A stretch of 64,000 nucleotides of DNA from the NCBI GenBank assembly GCA_902786745.1, contig CADADR010000001.1, positions 310,001-374,000 on the forward strand. The letters are read 5' to 3'. The notes under the pieces are model-generated. The model saw only the letters and a program-made list of their open reading frames with translations. It was not told where the DNA came from and searched no databases. The position numbers and the translations under genes are program-made. The stretch comes from an uncultured Bacteroidia bacterium (lineage in GTDB: Bacteria > Bacteroidota > Bacteroidia > Bacteroidales > F082). Below, one piece after another: positions 8,815-17,050 of this stretch; position 1 is the stretch's first letter; each line of letters opens with the position of its first letter.

Positions 8815-9412
8815 TATGAAAAAGATTACCATTATCATGACGTTGGCTATCGTAGCCATGCTTTTTTCTTCCTGCCGTAAGGAAGAAGATCACAAGAGTT
8901 TCATTGGCACATGGGGTGTCGAAAGAATTGAGTATTTCAATGTAGATTTTGCGGGCAACCCTATTGCCTCTTCGTTGGAGTCCTACACCTATGATCCCAA
9001 CGACACCAACAACGGTATCCATTTGGTTTTCAAGGAAGACAAAACCGGTGAGATGCGCGATAGTGACATCGATTCTCTTGGCGTTGGGTATGATATGGAG
9101 ACGGAGACTTTTGACCACTATATCCCATGTCCCGATACCGTATTGGTATCCAGGTTCACGTATTCCTACGACAAGGACGAATCGACGCTCTACATGACCA
9201 TAAGATACACCTATCCCTACGATTACAAGCGCGTTTACGAGATGAAAATCAGCGATTTGACCGACAATTCTTTCATCTATGAAAACGCATACGGACTTGA
9301 CATTACGGAGCGTGCCTATCTGAAACGCATCAGCGCCACGCCCACCAAGTCGGCAAGCAAGCCATCAGCCAAGCGTCCGCATAAACCCGGTTCGTTATTA
9401 GGTGGCAGATAA
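8807..9412 (+). CDS. Small lipoprotein, paralogue of the upstream gene
   Basis: 201 aa from the ATG at 8807, which overlaps the previous stop; ATG 8816 is an alternative. Lipobox LFSSC near residue 23. The FIGTWGVERIEYF opening matches the upstream lipoprotein. The centre is beta-rich, with paired Tyr/Asp-rich strands. The last ~25 residues (TPTKSASKPSAKRPHKPG...) form a basic, Ser/Lys/Pro-rich tail absent from the upstream paralogue, ending just before a palindromic repeat. No function is recognised; translational coupling with 8311 suggests the two act together at the envelope. Confidence 0.72.
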   Translation: MNNMKKITIIMTLAIVAMLFSSCRKEEDHKSFIGTWGVERIEYFNVDFAGNPIASSLESYTYDPNDTNNGIHLVFKEDKTGEMRDSDIDSLGVGYDMETETFDHYIPCPDTVLVSRFTYSYDKDESTLYMTIRYTYPYDYKRVYEMKISDLTDNSFIYENAYGLDITERAYLKRISATPTKSASKPSAKRPHKPGSLLGGR

Positions 9413-9438
9413 CTCTTAATGCGGAATTAGGAATGATG

Positions 9439-9485
9439 AATGCGGAATGACGCAATGCGATGATTCGCCTCGCTCATTCCGCATT
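9439..9485. repeat. Intergenic palindrome (AATGCGGAATGA arms)
   Basis: Perfect 12-base inverted arms at 9439-9450 and 9474-9485 with a 23-base loop, between the convergent lipoprotein operon and rlmI. A partial extra arm (AATGCGGAATTAGGA) precedes it at 9419. No T-run, so it looks more like a dispersed repeat than a simple terminator. Confidence 0.75.
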
Positions 9486-9490
9486 CTGCA

Positions 9491-10696
9491 TTATTCGATA
9501 TAAAGCATCAATCCTTTCAGATACGCTCCTTCGGGGTGGAAGATGTTGATGGGATGGTCGGCAGGCTGCGAGAGTTGGTCGACGATCCTCACATTGCGTT
9601 TGGCCTCGATGGCGGCCGCGGTGACGATACTCTGGAAGGTGGCCTTGTCGACGGCCTGCGAGCAGCTGAAGGTGAACAGCAGTCCGCCTTTGGCGATGCG
9701 TTTGATGGCCTCCGCGTTGATGAATTTGTAACCGCCTAGTCCACGGTGGCGGTCATGGTGCCGTTTGGCGAAGGCAGGCGGGTCGAGGATGATGAGGTCG
9801 AACGCGCCTTCACGCATCTCGGTCACGTATTCCTTCATATCGGCCACATAACAGGGGTTCTCCTCTATGGAATAGCCATTCAGCTTGAGGTTGGCCTCGG
9901 CGGCGGCGATGGCTTTCTTGGAGGCGTCGACGGTGACGGCTCTGCGGGCGCCGCCTTTCAGCGCCGTGACGGAGAATCCGCCTGTATAGCCGAAGGCGTT
10001 GAGCACGGTCTTGCCTTCTGCAAAACGTCGCACCAGTTCGCGGTTCTCGCGCTGGTCGAGGAAGAATCCCGTCTTTTGACCTTCCTCCCAGTTGGGAAGG
10101 AAACGGCTGTCGTTTTCCAAAATCACTTCGTCCAAGCGCTCGCCGAAGAGGTAGCCGTCTTCTACGACGACGTCCTCCTTGCCCATGCGTTGCATGGCAT
10201 CGGCGCTCTTGTTGTAGATGGCCTGCAGCTCAAGCTCGGGTATGAGTTTAAGGGCACGGACGATCTCCTTCAAATGGAGAGCCATGCCTTCGGTCTGGGC
10301 TTGCACCACGGCGGTGTGGCCATAGATGTCGACGATGAGACCTGCCAGCCCGTCGCCTTCGGAGTGGACGAGGCGGAAGCAGTTGGTATGGGGCTGGTTG
10401 GTGAGACGCATGATACGGCGCACCTCGTAGGCTTGTTTGAGACGTTCGAGGAAGAACCATTCGTCGATCTTTCGGTTGTCGAAACAGAGCATCTTAACGG
10501 CGATGCTCTCCGACTCGCAGAAGCCGGTACCGAGGATGTTGCCGTCGTAGTCGGTGACGGTGACGGTGTCGCCAGCCTGTAGGCCTTCGGCAGCGTCGTG
10601 GATGGCACCCGAGAACACCCAGGGATGGAAGCGCTTGATGGCCTCTTCCTTGCCGGGATTGAGTCGGATGACGGGGTAGAGCGGAGTTTGTTCCAT
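9491..10696 (-). CDS. rlmI: 23S rRNA (cytosine-C5)-methyltransferase, RlmI family
   Basis: 401 aa from the ATG at 10694-10696 (MEQTPLYPVIRL); the longer frame upstream crosses the promoter and is not used. N-terminal PUA domain (LNPGKEEAIKRFHPWVFSGAI, residues ~10-90) followed by a Rossmann methyltransferase. VLNAFGYTGGFSVTAL is the SAM-binding motif I, and LILDPPAFAKR is motif IV with the DPP signature. FSCSQAV carries the candidate catalytic Cys near residue 352. This is the layout of RlmI, which makes m5C1962 in 23S rRNA (E. coli numbering). It shares a divergent promoter region with ade. Confidence 0.85.
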   Translation of the reverse strand: MEQTPLYPVIRLNPGKEEAIKRFHPWVFSGAIHDAAEGLQAGDTVTVTDYDGNILGTGFCESESIAVKMLCFDNRKIDEWFFLERLKQAYEVRRIMRLTNQPHTNCFRLVHSEGDGLAGLIVDIYGHTAVVQAQTEGMALHLKEIVRALKLIPELELQAIYNKSADAMQRMGKEDVVVEDGYLFGERLDEVILENDSRFLPNWEEGQKTGFFLDQRENRELVRRFAEGKTVLNAFGYTGGFSVTALKGGARRAVTVDASKKAIAAAEANLKLNGYSIEENPCYVADMKEYVTEMREGAFDLIILDPPAFAKRHHDRHRGLGGYKFINAEAIKRIAKGGLLFTFSCSQAVDKATFQSIVTAAAIEAKRNVRIVDQLSQPADHPINIFHPEGAYLKGLMLYIE

Positions 10697-10713
10697 TACA
10701 ATTTGATTTTGAT

Positions 10714-10722
10714 GCAAAGATA
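10714..10722 (-). promoter_or_regulatory. -7 promoter element for rlmI
   Basis: TATCTTTGC on the minus strand, 17 bases before the ATG. Confidence 0.5.
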
Positions 10723-10756
10723 GGTTTTTTCTTTTTACAATATGAAACCGATTCTG

Positions 10757-10765
10757 TAACTTTGC
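10757..10765 (+). promoter_or_regulatory. -7 promoter element for ade
   Basis: TAACTTTGC, 21 bases before the ATG at 10787. Confidence 0.5.
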
Positions 10766-10786
10766 GCCAAATTTGAACAAGCTTTC

Positions 10787-12436
10787 ATGGATAACAGCTT
10801 CACCATAGGGGGTCAGATCGTCGACCTCGTCAACTCAAGGATTTTCTCGGGCGTCGTCATCGTCGAAGATGGCAAAATCACCAAGATCGAACAGCAACCC
10901 GTAGGCAACACGCAATATATCATGCCGGGCTTTGTTGATGCCCATGTGCATGTGGAGAGTTCCATGCTGGTGCCTTCCGAATTTGCGCGTTTGGCGGTCA
11001 GTCATGGCACGGTGGCCACTGTCAGCGACCCGCACGAAATTGCCAATGTGCTCGGCAAGGAAGGTGTCCGCTATATGATCGAAAACGGCAAGAAGGTGCC
11101 GTTTAAGTTCTTCTTCGGTGCCCCGAGTTGTGTGCCTGCCACGGCCTTTGAGACCTCGGGTTTTACCCTCAATGCCGATGACATCGAGGAACTGATGGCC
11201 TCTCCTGACATCTACTACCTCTCGGAGGTGATGAACTACCCTGGCGTCATCAATGAAGACCCCGAAATGATGCGTAAGATTGCCGCAGCCAAGAGATACC
11301 ACAAGCCTATCGACGGCCATGCACCTGCGGTGACGGGTAACGACTTGCAGCGCTATGTGGGGGTGGGCATCTCCACCGATCACGAGTGCTTCACCATAGC
11401 GGGTGCTTTGGAGAAGATTAGCCTCGGCATGAAGATTCTCATCCGCGAAGGTAGTGCCGCCAAGAATTTTGAGGCTTTGATCCCACTGATGGCCACCCAT
11501 CCCGACAAACTGATGTTCTGCTCCGACGACAAACACCCTGACGAGCTCGACGATGGCCATATCGACGTGCTTGTGCGTCGAGCCATCGAGTTGGGCTATG
11601 ACGTGATGGATGTCTTGAAAGCCGCTTCGCTCAATGCCGTGCAGCATTACCATCTGCCTGTAGGCATGCTACAGGAGGGCGATGCTGCCGACTTCATTGT
11701 TGTCGATGATCTGCGCCGCCCTGTGGCCCGCCAGACCTATGTCAACGGTGTGCTGGTGGCTGAAAACGGCAAGGCCAACTTCAAGCACGAGGAGACTGCA
11801 ACGCCAAATATCTTTGAACGTCCGTTTCTCTTTGCACAAGACCTCTTCGTTCCCGATGAGGGCAAGCGGATCAAGGTCATCGAGTGCTTCGACGGCCAGC
11901 TGATCACGAAGTGTACCCTTGCCGATCCCAAGGTGGTTAACGGCGGCATTGTCAGCGACGTGGAACACGACATCCTGAAGATGGTGGTCGTCAACCGCTA
12001 CCAACCTTACACCCCCGCTGTGGCTTTTGTTAAGGGCTTTGGACTGAAACGTGGTGCCTTGGCGTCGAGTGTGGCCCACGACAGCCACAACCTCGTGGCG
12101 GTGGGCGTCACCGACAGCGACATCCTTCATGCGGTCAACCTGCTCATCGAACACACCGGTGGCGTGACGGCCTATTGCGGCACGGAGATGGTGGCAGTAC
12201 CCTTGCCTGTGGCCGGACTGATGAGTAACGAAGACGGCTATGAGGTGGCCCAAGCCTATCGCAACGCCGACGCACTCGCCAAACGCCTTGGCTCGACACT
12301 CTTCGCGCCATTCATGACCCTGGCGTTCATGGCTTTGCTCGTCATTCCCGAACTCAAACTCAGTGACCAAGGACTGTTCGATGTCAAAAAGTTTGCATTT
12401 ACCTCGCTTTACGAAGAAGAGGTAGACAATGCATAA
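10787..12436 (+). CDS. ade: Adenine deaminase
   Basis: 549 aa, the family's usual length. Converts adenine to hypoxanthine plus ammonia in purine salvage; cytosolic amidohydrolase. MPGFVDAHVHVESSM (residues ~46-60) holds the HxH metal ligands, and DGHAPAV and STDHECF hold further metal-site residues. FCSDDKHPDEL is the conserved Asp-containing block. The C-terminal half (LVAVGVTDSDILHAVNLL, CGTEMVAVPLPVAGLMS) is the Ade-specific domain that separates it from other amidohydrolases. Monocistronic. Its 3' end stops ~20 bases short of the convergent rodA gene. Confidence 0.95.
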   Translation: MDNSFTIGGQIVDLVNSRIFSGVVIVEDGKITKIEQQPVGNTQYIMPGFVDAHVHVESSMLVPSEFARLAVSHGTVATVSDPHEIANVLGKEGVRYMIENGKKVPFKFFFGAPSCVPATAFETSGFTLNADDIEELMASPDIYYLSEVMNYPGVINEDPEMMRKIAAAKRYHKPIDGHAPAVTGNDLQRYVGVGISTDHECFTIAGALEKISLGMKILIREGSAAKNFEALIPLMATHPDKLMFCSDDKHPDELDDGHIDVLVRRAIELGYDVMDVLKAASLNAVQHYHLPVGMLQEGDAADFIVVDDLRRPVARQTYVNGVLVAENGKANFKHEETATPNIFERPFLFAQDLFVPDEGKRIKVIECFDGQLITKCTLADPKVVNGGIVSDVEHDILKMVVVNRYQPYTPAVAFVKGFGLKRGALASSVAHDSHNLVAVGVTDSDILHAVNLLIEHTGGVTAYCGTEMVAVPLPVAGLMSNEDGYEVAQAYRNADALAKRLGSTLFAPFMTLAFMALLVIPELKLSDQGLFDVKKFAFTSLYEEEVDNA

Positions 12437-12455
12437 AAAGTTGGTTGATAAGGAA

Positions 12456-13727
12456 TTAAAGTATCTTCAAGCGGTTGGCATCCTGTTTTACGAAGATGGC
12501 CAGCATCATGGTGAAAGCCAGCATGCTCGATCCACCATAGCTTAAGAATGGCAAAGGGATGCCGATGACGGGCAACAATCCTATGGCCATGCCGATATTG
12601 ATGGTGAAATGCACAAAGAAAATACCGGCAATACAATATCCGTAAACACGACTGAAGGTAGATCGTTGTCGCTCCGAGAGCAAGATTATCCTAATAAGAA
12701 GTGAGACATACAAGAGGACGACCACGGCGGTGCCTAAGAATCCGCCTTCTTCACCGACGGTGCAGAAGATGAAATCAGTATGTTGTTCAGGTACGAAATC
12801 GTATTTGGTTTGAGTGCCTTGCAGGAAGCCCTTTCCAGCAAAGCCTCCCGAGCCGATGGCGATCTTGGATTGGTGCACGTTGTAGCCCACACCTTTGGGG
12901 TCGTCGAGTTGTCCGAGCAAAACCAAGATGCGGTTGCGTTGGTGCTCTTGCAGCACCTTGTTGAAGGCATAGTCAACAGAGAACACGAAAACGAACATCA
13001 CGGCGAAGACAGCGAGCATCTTCATGATGCCTTTCTTTTTCGTGATGAGATAATAGGTCAGTGTCAGGACCAGGAGGGCGCCTAGAATGATATACATGAC
13101 CTTTTGACTCCAAAGGAGGGTGAACACAAAAAGGAGAATGGCGACGACACCGGCCACCATCACCCAACCTGTTCCGGGGAAGCCTTCACGATACAACACG
13201 AAGATGAAAGAGACGAACACGATGGCCGAACCCGTGTCGTTTTGAAGCAACACCAGTGCCATGGGTATGAGCACCAGGATGGCTGAAACGATTTGATCCT
13301 TACGCTTTTGCAGGTCGACGTCCAATCGGTCGAGGTAGCCCGCTAAGGCCAAGGCTGTGGCCATCTTAGCGAACTCCGAAGGCTGGAATTTGATGCCGGC
13401 GCCGAGGTCGATCCACGAGGTGGCGCCTTTGGTGGCTTTGCCGTATACCAGCACCGCGAATAGCGAGAATAGCACCGCGACGTAGATCCACATGGAGAAG
13501 GCGTTGAAGAACTTGGCATCGATAAGAAGGATGATAAAGCCGATGAGGAGGGAGGCGCCAATCCAAATGAGTTGTTTGCCATACACCTGCGACAGATCGA
13601 AGATGCTGGGGTGCATCTCATCGTATTTGGCTGAGAAGATGCTGAACCAGCCGATGATCACCAAGGCCAGATACAGAAAGACCGTCAGCCAGTCGATTTT
13701 CCCTATGATGCTGTTTCTTTCGTTCAT
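12456..13727 (-). CDS. rodA: Rod-shape peptidoglycan glycosyltransferase RodA
   Basis: 423 aa SEDS-family membrane protein with about ten hydrophobic helices. It polymerises lipid II during cell elongation and partners with the PBP2 encoded just upstream; the start codon overlaps the mrdA stop by 4 bases (ATGA), so the pair is translationally coupled. Signatures: FQPSEFAKMATALALAGYL (PSE-type motif, ~120), and the C-terminal GMAIGLLPVIGIPLPFLSYGG block typical of RodA/FtsW. RodA rather than FtsW is inferred from the mrdA partner. Confidence 0.93.
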   Translation of the reverse strand: MNERNSIIGKIDWLTVFLYLALVIIGWFSIFSAKYDEMHPSIFDLSQVYGKQLIWIGASLLIGFIILLIDAKFFNAFSMWIYVAVLFSLFAVLVYGKATKGATSWIDLGAGIKFQPSEFAKMATALALAGYLDRLDVDLQKRKDQIVSAILVLIPMALVLLQNDTGSAIVFVSFIFVLYREGFPGTGWVMVAGVVAILLFVFTLLWSQKVMYIILGALLVLTLTYYLITKKKGIMKMLAVFAVMFVFVFSVDYAFNKVLQEHQRNRILVLLGQLDDPKGVGYNVHQSKIAIGSGGFAGKGFLQGTQTKYDFVPEQHTDFIFCTVGEEGGFLGTAVVVLLYVSLLIRIILLSERQRSTFSRVYGYCIAGIFFVHFTINIGMAIGLLPVIGIPLPFLSYGGSSMLAFTMMLAIFVKQDANRLKIL

Positions 13728-15577
13728 CGTTCGTTCTTATATGAGATTCTGCCTTCCATGATGCGTTTCTCCAGGTCCTCGCGTTCGCTATAGCCACGGA
13801 TGTATTTCTCTATCATCAGGCTGGCGATGGGAGCCGCCCAGGTGGCACCATAACCGCCGTTCTCGATGATGACGGCCAGGGCGATCTTGGGGTTTTCAGC
13901 TGGGGCGAAGGCGATGAAGTTGGAGTGGTAGTTGCCGTGAGGGTTTTGTGCCGTACCCGTCTTGCCGCATTGCGCGATATCTTTCATCTCGTAACGGCGT
14001 GCCGTACCTGCAGAGCCGCTGAACACGGTGCGTAGGCCATTCTTCATGATCCTGACGTATTTCGGGTTGATGCCTGGGTCCACTTTTGTCGTCATCACCT
14101 CGGGTATGGCTGTCGTGTCACCAAAGCACTTGATGAGGTGGGGCGGGTAGTAATAGCCTTCGTTGGCAATCATGGCGGCGATGTTGCAGAGCTGCAGTGG
14201 CGTCACGAGCACCTCGCCCTGTCCGATGCCCAGCGATCGGATGGTCACGGAGTTCCACTGCCCGTTGTACATCTTGTCGTAGTACTCACGAGTCGGGATG
14301 TTGCCAGGGCGTTCGTAAGGGATGTCGGTGTTGAACTTGTGTCCTAATCCCATCTGATACGTCATGTCCTTCCAATACTGGTAGCCTTCTTTGATGCCGC
14401 CAAATTTCGGATTGTTGATGGTGGCCTTAAACGACTCGTAGAAGTAGGGGTTACACGAGTTCATGATGGCATTGGCGAAGTCGGGGCTGCTACCATGATG
14501 GTGGGTGCACTTGATGGGCAGTGACCCAGGACCGGCACAATGGAAGCAGGTGGCAGGGGTGATGCTACCGCTCTGCATGGCGATGAGACCCACCACTGTC
14601 TTAAAGGTGGAGCCTGGGGGATAGGTGCCGCTTGTCGCCCTGTTTATGAGGGGTTTCATGGGGTCTTCCTGTAACTCCTTATAGTGTTTACCACGTTCAC
14701 GACCCACCAACAGATTGGGGTCGTAGGTAGGGCTGGACACGAAGGCCAAGATCTGTCCCGTGGAAGGCTCTACGGCCACTATGGAACCAATCTTTCCGAC
14801 CATCAGCTTCTCGCCGTAGGCTTGCAGGTCGGCATCCATGCCGAGGTAGATGTCTTTTCCCGCTATGGGCTCACGGTCGAGTTCGCCGTCGTTGTAGCTA
14901 CCCATCACGCGGTTGTGCACGTCGACCATCATCACCTTCAGGCCTTTTACACCGCGGAGCTCTTTCTCGTAGGAGCGTTCGATGCCCGACTTGCCGATGT
15001 AGTCGCCCTGACGGTAATAGTCTTCTTGGTCTTTCTCAAGTTCCCCTGCACTGATCTCGCCGATGTCGCCCAAGGTGTGGGCGGCGATAGACATGGGATA
15101 ATGGCGCACTGTTCGGGTCTGGAAATAAAAGCCAGGGAATTTATAGAGCACCTCAGCGATGTGGGCATAGCTCTCTTTCGAGACTTGGGTCAGAAAAGGG
15201 GAGGGCTTCAGATAGGACTCTTTCTTGGCTTTGTTCATGCGTTCGACGAACGACTCCTTGTCGATGTCGAGCAGGGCGCAAAAAGTCAACGTGTCGAAAG
15301 GGTTCAACGTGTCTTTTTTCATCGCCTGCTTGGGGATGACCATAAGGTCGTAGACCGCCTCGTTGAACACCAACAGCTGTCCGTTACGGTCAAAAACCTT
15401 GCCTCGGGCGGGGTATTGGGTGACGAAACGCAAGGCGTTGTTGTCGGCCAGCTCCTTGTAGTGCTTGTCGAGAACCTGAAGCGAGAACAATCTGATCAGA
15501 AACAGCACACCTACGGCAATGAAGATGCCCATGATGAGTATTTTCCTGTGTGACAGATTGTTATTGTTCGTTCTCAT
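13724..15577 (-). CDS. mrdA: Penicillin-binding protein 2 (elongasome transpeptidase)
   Basis: 617 aa. Short cytoplasmic N-terminus, one TM helix (~residues 14-33), a PBP dimerisation domain (ARGKVFDRNGQLLV at ~54) and a transpeptidase domain. Active-site motifs are visible: STFK (in TYPPGSTFKTVVGL), SCN (in IMNSCNPYFYE) and KTG (in CGKTGTAQN). It crosslinks peptidoglycan in the periplasm during elongation, with RodA. mreBCD, which often precede this pair in Bacteroidetes, are not present here; gldH is divergent instead. Confidence 0.93.
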   Translation of the reverse strand: MRTNNNNLSHRKILIMGIFIAVGVLFLIRLFSLQVLDKHYKELADNNALRFVTQYPARGKVFDRNGQLLVFNEAVYDLMVIPKQAMKKDTLNPFDTLTFCALLDIDKESFVERMNKAKKESYLKPSPFLTQVSKESYAHIAEVLYKFPGFYFQTRTVRHYPMSIAAHTLGDIGEISAGELEKDQEDYYRQGDYIGKSGIERSYEKELRGVKGLKVMMVDVHNRVMGSYNDGELDREPIAGKDIYLGMDADLQAYGEKLMVGKIGSIVAVEPSTGQILAFVSSPTYDPNLLVGRERGKHYKELQEDPMKPLINRATSGTYPPGSTFKTVVGLIAMQSGSITPATCFHCAGPGSLPIKCTHHHGSSPDFANAIMNSCNPYFYESFKATINNPKFGGIKEGYQYWKDMTYQMGLGHKFNTDIPYERPGNIPTREYYDKMYNGQWNSVTIRSLGIGQGEVLVTPLQLCNIAAMIANEGYYYPPHLIKCFGDTTAIPEVMTTKVDPGINPKYVRIMKNGLRTVFSGSAGTARRYEMKDIAQCGKTGTAQNPHGNYHSNFIAFAPAENPKIALAVIIENGGYGATWAAPIASLMIEKYIRGYSEREDLEKRIMEGRISYKNER

Positions 15578-15593
15578 GACTTTTTCCTTGTTT

Positions 15594-15602
15594 ACAAAAG
15601 TA
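15594..15602 (-). promoter_or_regulatory. -7 promoter element for mrdA-rodA
   Basis: TACTTTTGT on the minus strand, 16 bases before the ATG. Confidence 0.45.
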
Positions 15603-15706
15603 ATTGTTTTTCTTGATTTCGGGATGCTCCCTCATGAGTTTTTTTGAAAAAAAATTCATTTCCTTCAAAATCATGATATTTCATCGGTGGAGCAGAGATT
15701 TTTTCG

Positions 15707-15715
15707 TATATTTGC
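15707..15715 (+). promoter_or_regulatory. -7 promoter element for gldH and possibly the export operon
   Basis: TATATTTGC, 22 bases before the ATG at 15738. Confidence 0.5.
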
Positions 15716-15737
15716 ACGCATTTTATACACTAGTGAT

Positions 15738-16199
15738 ATGAAGAGATTGGCTTTAGTTTTCGGTTGTCTTTTCCTTGCGTTTTGCGGTTGCAGGCAGCAG
15801 GCGGAGAAGAACGTGCTCTTGCAACGCAGTTTTTACAATAACAACTGGGAACGTTTCGACTTTGTGAAAAACACCATCGATGTCAAAGAGAAGACCTCGT
15901 ATGACTTGAATCTGCGGATCAGTTTTACCGAGGATTATCCCTACAATGATTTCTCTATGATCTTTACCGTTTTTGACGCCTATGGTGATCCGTATCGCGC
16001 CAAGGCATACAAGTTTAATTTGAAGGACAGTGAAGGACAGTGGAATAGTGAACTGCGTGATGGTTGCCACACCTTTGAGTTGCCCATCAACAAGTCATTC
16101 CTCATCGCTGACCCAGGCAAATACACCTTCCAGATCGAGAATTATATGCCTATCACACCTTTGGTGGGCGTCAAGGAACTCACTTTGTACAAGAAATAA
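15738..16199 (+). CDS. gldH: Gliding motility / T9SS-associated lipoprotein GldH
   Basis: 153 aa from the ATG at 15738. Lipobox CGC near residue 18 after MKRLALVFGCLFLAF. The body fits the GldH family: an opening (VLLQRSFYNNNWERFDFV), a YDLNLRISFTEDYPYNDF block and a C-terminal YTFQIENYMPITPLVGV. In Flavobacterium GldH is required for gliding; non-gliding Bacteroidales keep it beside T9SS functions. It sits 9 bases before the export operon and may share its transcript. A 10-base tandem duplication occurs at 16021-16040. Confidence 0.78.
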   Translation: MKRLALVFGCLFLAFCGCRQQAEKNVLLQRSFYNNNWERFDFVKNTIDVKEKTSYDLNLRISFTEDYPYNDFSMIFTVFDAYGDPYRAKAYKFNLKDSEGQWNSELRDGCHTFELPINKSFLIADPGKYTFQIENYMPITPLVGVKELTLYKK

Positions 16200-16208
16200 C
16201 TACACATT

Positions 16209-17018
16209 ATGATGAATACCCATAGACTTTTGAAATTCGCAGCGGCTATGCTCCTGTTGGGCATGGTGTCAGCCTCTTGTGTGCCCCAAAAGAAGATGCT
16301 TTATCTGAAAGAGGCACAGATGGCAGCCCAGAACAAATCCGTCAACTATGTCAATGAGCGGACTGTTGACTACAAATTGCAGCCGGGTGACAACCTATAC
16401 ATTCGCGCCATTAATACGATTGACGAGCGCAGTGCCGCCGCCATCAATGGTGAGTTGACGACGCGCACGACCCAACTGTCGTCAGACGCGAGCATCTACC
16501 TCCAGTCCTACACCATCGACGAGAGTGGGTGCATCGAGATGCCTCTCGCAGGCAAGGTGGAGGTGAAGAACCTCACTGTCGAAGAAGCCAAAAACCGCTT
16601 GCAGAGTGCGATGAACCAATACGTCAACCAGACAACGCTTATCGTAAAGTTGTCAAACTTCAACTTGACCGTTTTGGGCGAGGTGACCCGTCCTGGCATG
16701 TATAAGGTGTATCAGTCGCAAATCAATCTCTTTGAAGCCATGGCTATGGCTGGCAACATGACTAACTTTGCCAAAAACAGTGAAGTCAGGATTGTTCGCC
16801 AAACGGATAATGGTTCCGAGATTGTCACCGTCGACATGGGATCGGCCGACATTCTCTCTTCCCCTTACTATTACCTGAAGCCCAACGACATCATCTATGT
16901 GGAGCCGCTCAAAATCAAGCAATGGGGCTTCACTACCTTCCCCTATTCAACATTGTTGTCGGTCATCTCGCTTGGCGCCACTTTGTATGCAATTTTCAGA
17001 ACCCCCAATAATAGATAA
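16209..17018 (+). CDS. Polysaccharide export lipoprotein, Wza-like
   Basis: 269 aa. Start at 16209 (second Met at 16212 is possible); lipobox SASC near residue 24. Residues ~55-150 are the Poly_export domain (DYKLQPGDNLYIRAI) and ~150-235 an SLBB beta-grasp domain (LTVLGEVTRPGMYKVYQ, then LKPNDIIYVEP). The C-terminus has one hydrophobic helix (STLLSVISLGATLYAIF). By family it forms the outer-membrane channel for capsule or exopolysaccharide. It is followed after 32 bases by a Wzc-type kinase that should gate it. Confidence 0.92.
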   Translation: MMNTHRLLKFAAAMLLLGMVSASCVPQKKMLYLKEAQMAAQNKSVNYVNERTVDYKLQPGDNLYIRAINTIDERSAAAINGELTTRTTQLSSDASIYLQSYTIDESGCIEMPLAGKVEVKNLTVEEAKNRLQSAMNQYVNQTTLIVKLSNFNLTVLGEVTRPGMYKVYQSQINLFEAMAMAGNMTNFAKNSEVRIVRQTDNGSEIVTVDMGSADILSSPYYYLKPNDIIYVEPLKIKQWGFTTFPYSTLLSVISLGATLYAIFRTPNNR

Positions 17019-17050
17019 GAATCCTCTAGGATAACATAATTCATAGTATT

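Noticed and set aside
16021..16040. 10-base tandem duplication in gldH
   Set aside because: Length is not a multiple of three, yet the frame and family pattern are normal, so it is probably chance similarity within KDSEGQ codons.
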